Assembly (NCBI GenBank): GCA_033855775.1
Contig: JAWVFT010000121.1
Span: forward strand, 1-35,766
Reading direction: 5' to 3'
DNA: 35,766 nucleotides
From: DASVTR01 sp033855775
Lineage (GTDB): Bacteria > Acidobacteriota > Blastocatellia > Pyrinomonadales > Pyrinomonadaceae
Shown here: in pieces, positions 35,112 to 35,766 of the stretch
How positions within the stretch are numbered: the stretch's first letter is position 1
Layout of the letters: every line of letters starts with the position of its first letter
Made by a program: the position numbers and the translations under genes
The notes under the pieces: model-generated
Database searches by the model: none
What the model was told of the DNA's origin: nothing
What the model saw: the letters and a program-made list of their open reading frames with translations, nothing else

Positions 35112-35534
35112 ATGCGTAGCCTGTTTGACCAATTCCTGAAAGAACGAAGACTCCTCAAAAACATTTCCCCGAAAACAGAAAGCTATTACCGTCAGGCTTT
35201 GATTGCTTTTGAAAGATACTCTGGGGAAAACCTTGACTCACTGTCGAGCGGAAAATTAAATAAGTGGGTAGTTGCGATGCTGGAAGCTGAAGTCAAACCA
35301 GTGTCTTGTAATACCTATATTTCAGCGGTGAACGCCTTTTTTAACTGGTGCTTCGAGAATGAAGTAACTCCTAAACGATTAAAAGCCGACATCCTAAAAA
35401 TCAAGGAGAAGGGCTTTAAGACGCTCTCAGAGTCCCAGCTATGGCAGATAGCATCCTACAAGCCGGAAAATCCTTTTGAGTGGCGGACACACGCTATTGC
35501 GTCCCTTCCTCCCAGCGGGGGGAGTTCACAGTAG
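35112..35534 (+). pseudogene. Truncated tyrosine recombinase (integrase), N-terminal domain only
   Basis: The 140-residue frame begins with a typical SAM-like core-binding domain of phage-type tyrosine recombinases (LFDQFLKERRLLKNISPKTE, then NTYISAVNAFFNWCFENE and the TLSESQLWQIASY linker). It stops just where the catalytic domain should start: after THAIASL the sequence changes to PPSGGSSQ and a stop, and no R-H-R-Y catalytic residues follow in any frame I could read. Full-length relatives have about 300 residues, so this is a remnant. I chose ATG 35112, with GGAG six bases before; ATG 35100 is in frame. The gene is clearly AT-richer than its neighbours and lies 79 bases behind tRNA-Lys, a classic integration target. 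Composition returns to GC-rich near 35500. Confidence 0.8.
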
Positions 35535-35552
35535 GAGGCGCCGCCGTGGCGC

Positions 35553-35581
35553 TTCGTTCCTTTCAAACTCACAGGAACGAA
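35553..35581. repeat. Small inverted repeat before the last gene
   Basis: TTCGTTCC (35553-35560) pairs with GGAACGAA (35574-35581) around a 13-base loop. It lies between the integrase remnant and the ribosome-binding site of the next gene. Confidence 0.45.
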
Positions 35582-35622
35582 AACTTGCGCTCCTTCCTTT
35601 TCATGAATAGGAGAATCCCAAA

Positions 35623-35766
35623 ATGAATGATGGACAAAGATTCAAATCCGAGATGCTCGTTCGCAGTTCCGAGTTTGGCGAGGCGGAGGCCGGTTCGTTT
35701 CCGGCGGCCAGTTTGGGGGGCAAGTTGTTTGCAGGCCTTAAGGCCATTAACGTGGAACTGAACACG
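35623..35766 (+). CDS. Start of an unknown gene, cut by the window end
   Basis: The frame is open from ATG 35623 to the window edge (48 codons). AGGAGA at 35609-35614 is a strong ribosome-binding site at good spacing, which makes this a likely real gene. The visible N-terminus (MNDGQRFKSEMLVRSSEFGE, then a segment ending in SLGGKLFAGLKAINVELNT) has no signal peptide and no family that I recognise. Composition is GC-richer than the integrase remnant before it. Whether it belongs to the chromosome or to an integrated element cannot be told from the window. Confidence 0.55.
   Translation, partial: MNDGQRFKSEMLVRSSEFGEAEAGSFPAASLGGKLFAGLKAINVELNT

Noticed and set aside
35500..35622. Catalytic domain of the integrase in another frame
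   Set aside because: I read the other frames and found no TGLR-like, HxxR or Tyr motif. Composition also changes, which points to a deletion and not to a simple frameshift.

Overview
The window looks like chromosomal DNA of a GC-rich, diderm, meso-diaminopimelate-containing bacterium, most likely an Acidobacteriota member of the Blastocatellia/Pyrinomonadaceae type. This is inference. The basis is a DNPR-type MurE, many signal-peptide or lipobox proteins, tandem secreted amidohydrolases, a PD40-Calx-beta secreted protein with a C-terminal region I associate with that group, frequent TTG/GTG starts, and short-repeat intergenic hairpins. No ribosomal RNA or other decisive taxonomic marker is present.

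Layout. (1) 1-4099, minus strand: two overlapping secreted amidohydrolase genes, the downstream one lacking its metal-binding histidines and running off the window, then a phosphoesterase (phospholipase C family). (2) 4364-8016, plus strand: a PLP-dependent diaminopimelate-decarboxylase-like enzyme, an APC amino acid permease and a single-domain PilZ protein. (3) murE on the minus strand (8192-9772). (4) 10195-14077, plus strand: a secreted subtilase with an LGDG hexapeptide-repeat tail, a GNAT acetyltransferase and a secreted unknown. (5) 14229-18100: a divergent pair resembling nagX (membrane glucosamine acetyltransferase) and nagB-II (SIS-domain glucosamine-6-phosphate deaminase), followed by a second APC permease. 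(6) tRNA-Leu(UAG) and a lipoprotein gene. (7) 19283-30863: a protein-quality-control island, tig-clpP-clpX-lon-engB-rho, interrupted by a secreted beta-propeller/Calx-beta protein between clpX and lon and a small unknown between lon and engB. (8) 31066-34854: glgA, trxA, a YkgJ-type cysteine-cluster protein and purA. (9) 34960-35766: tRNA-Lys(UUU), an AT-richer truncated tyrosine-recombinase gene and the start of an unknown gene.

How the parts work together. The tig-clpP-clpX-lon-engB order is a conserved core neighbourhood for nascent-chain folding and proteolysis. nagX/nagB-II suggests amino-sugar use. The two amidohydrolases overlap by four bases and may form an active/inactive pair. The tRNA-Lys/integrase junction is the only clear accessory boundary.

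The most unusual non-coding features are inverted arrays of 7-8-base tandem units at three gene ends. One of them, directly before purA, has four G-runs on each strand, so it could form G-quadruplexes as well as a hairpin over the purA start. I saw no CRISPR array, no complete insertion sequence and no recognisable defence system.
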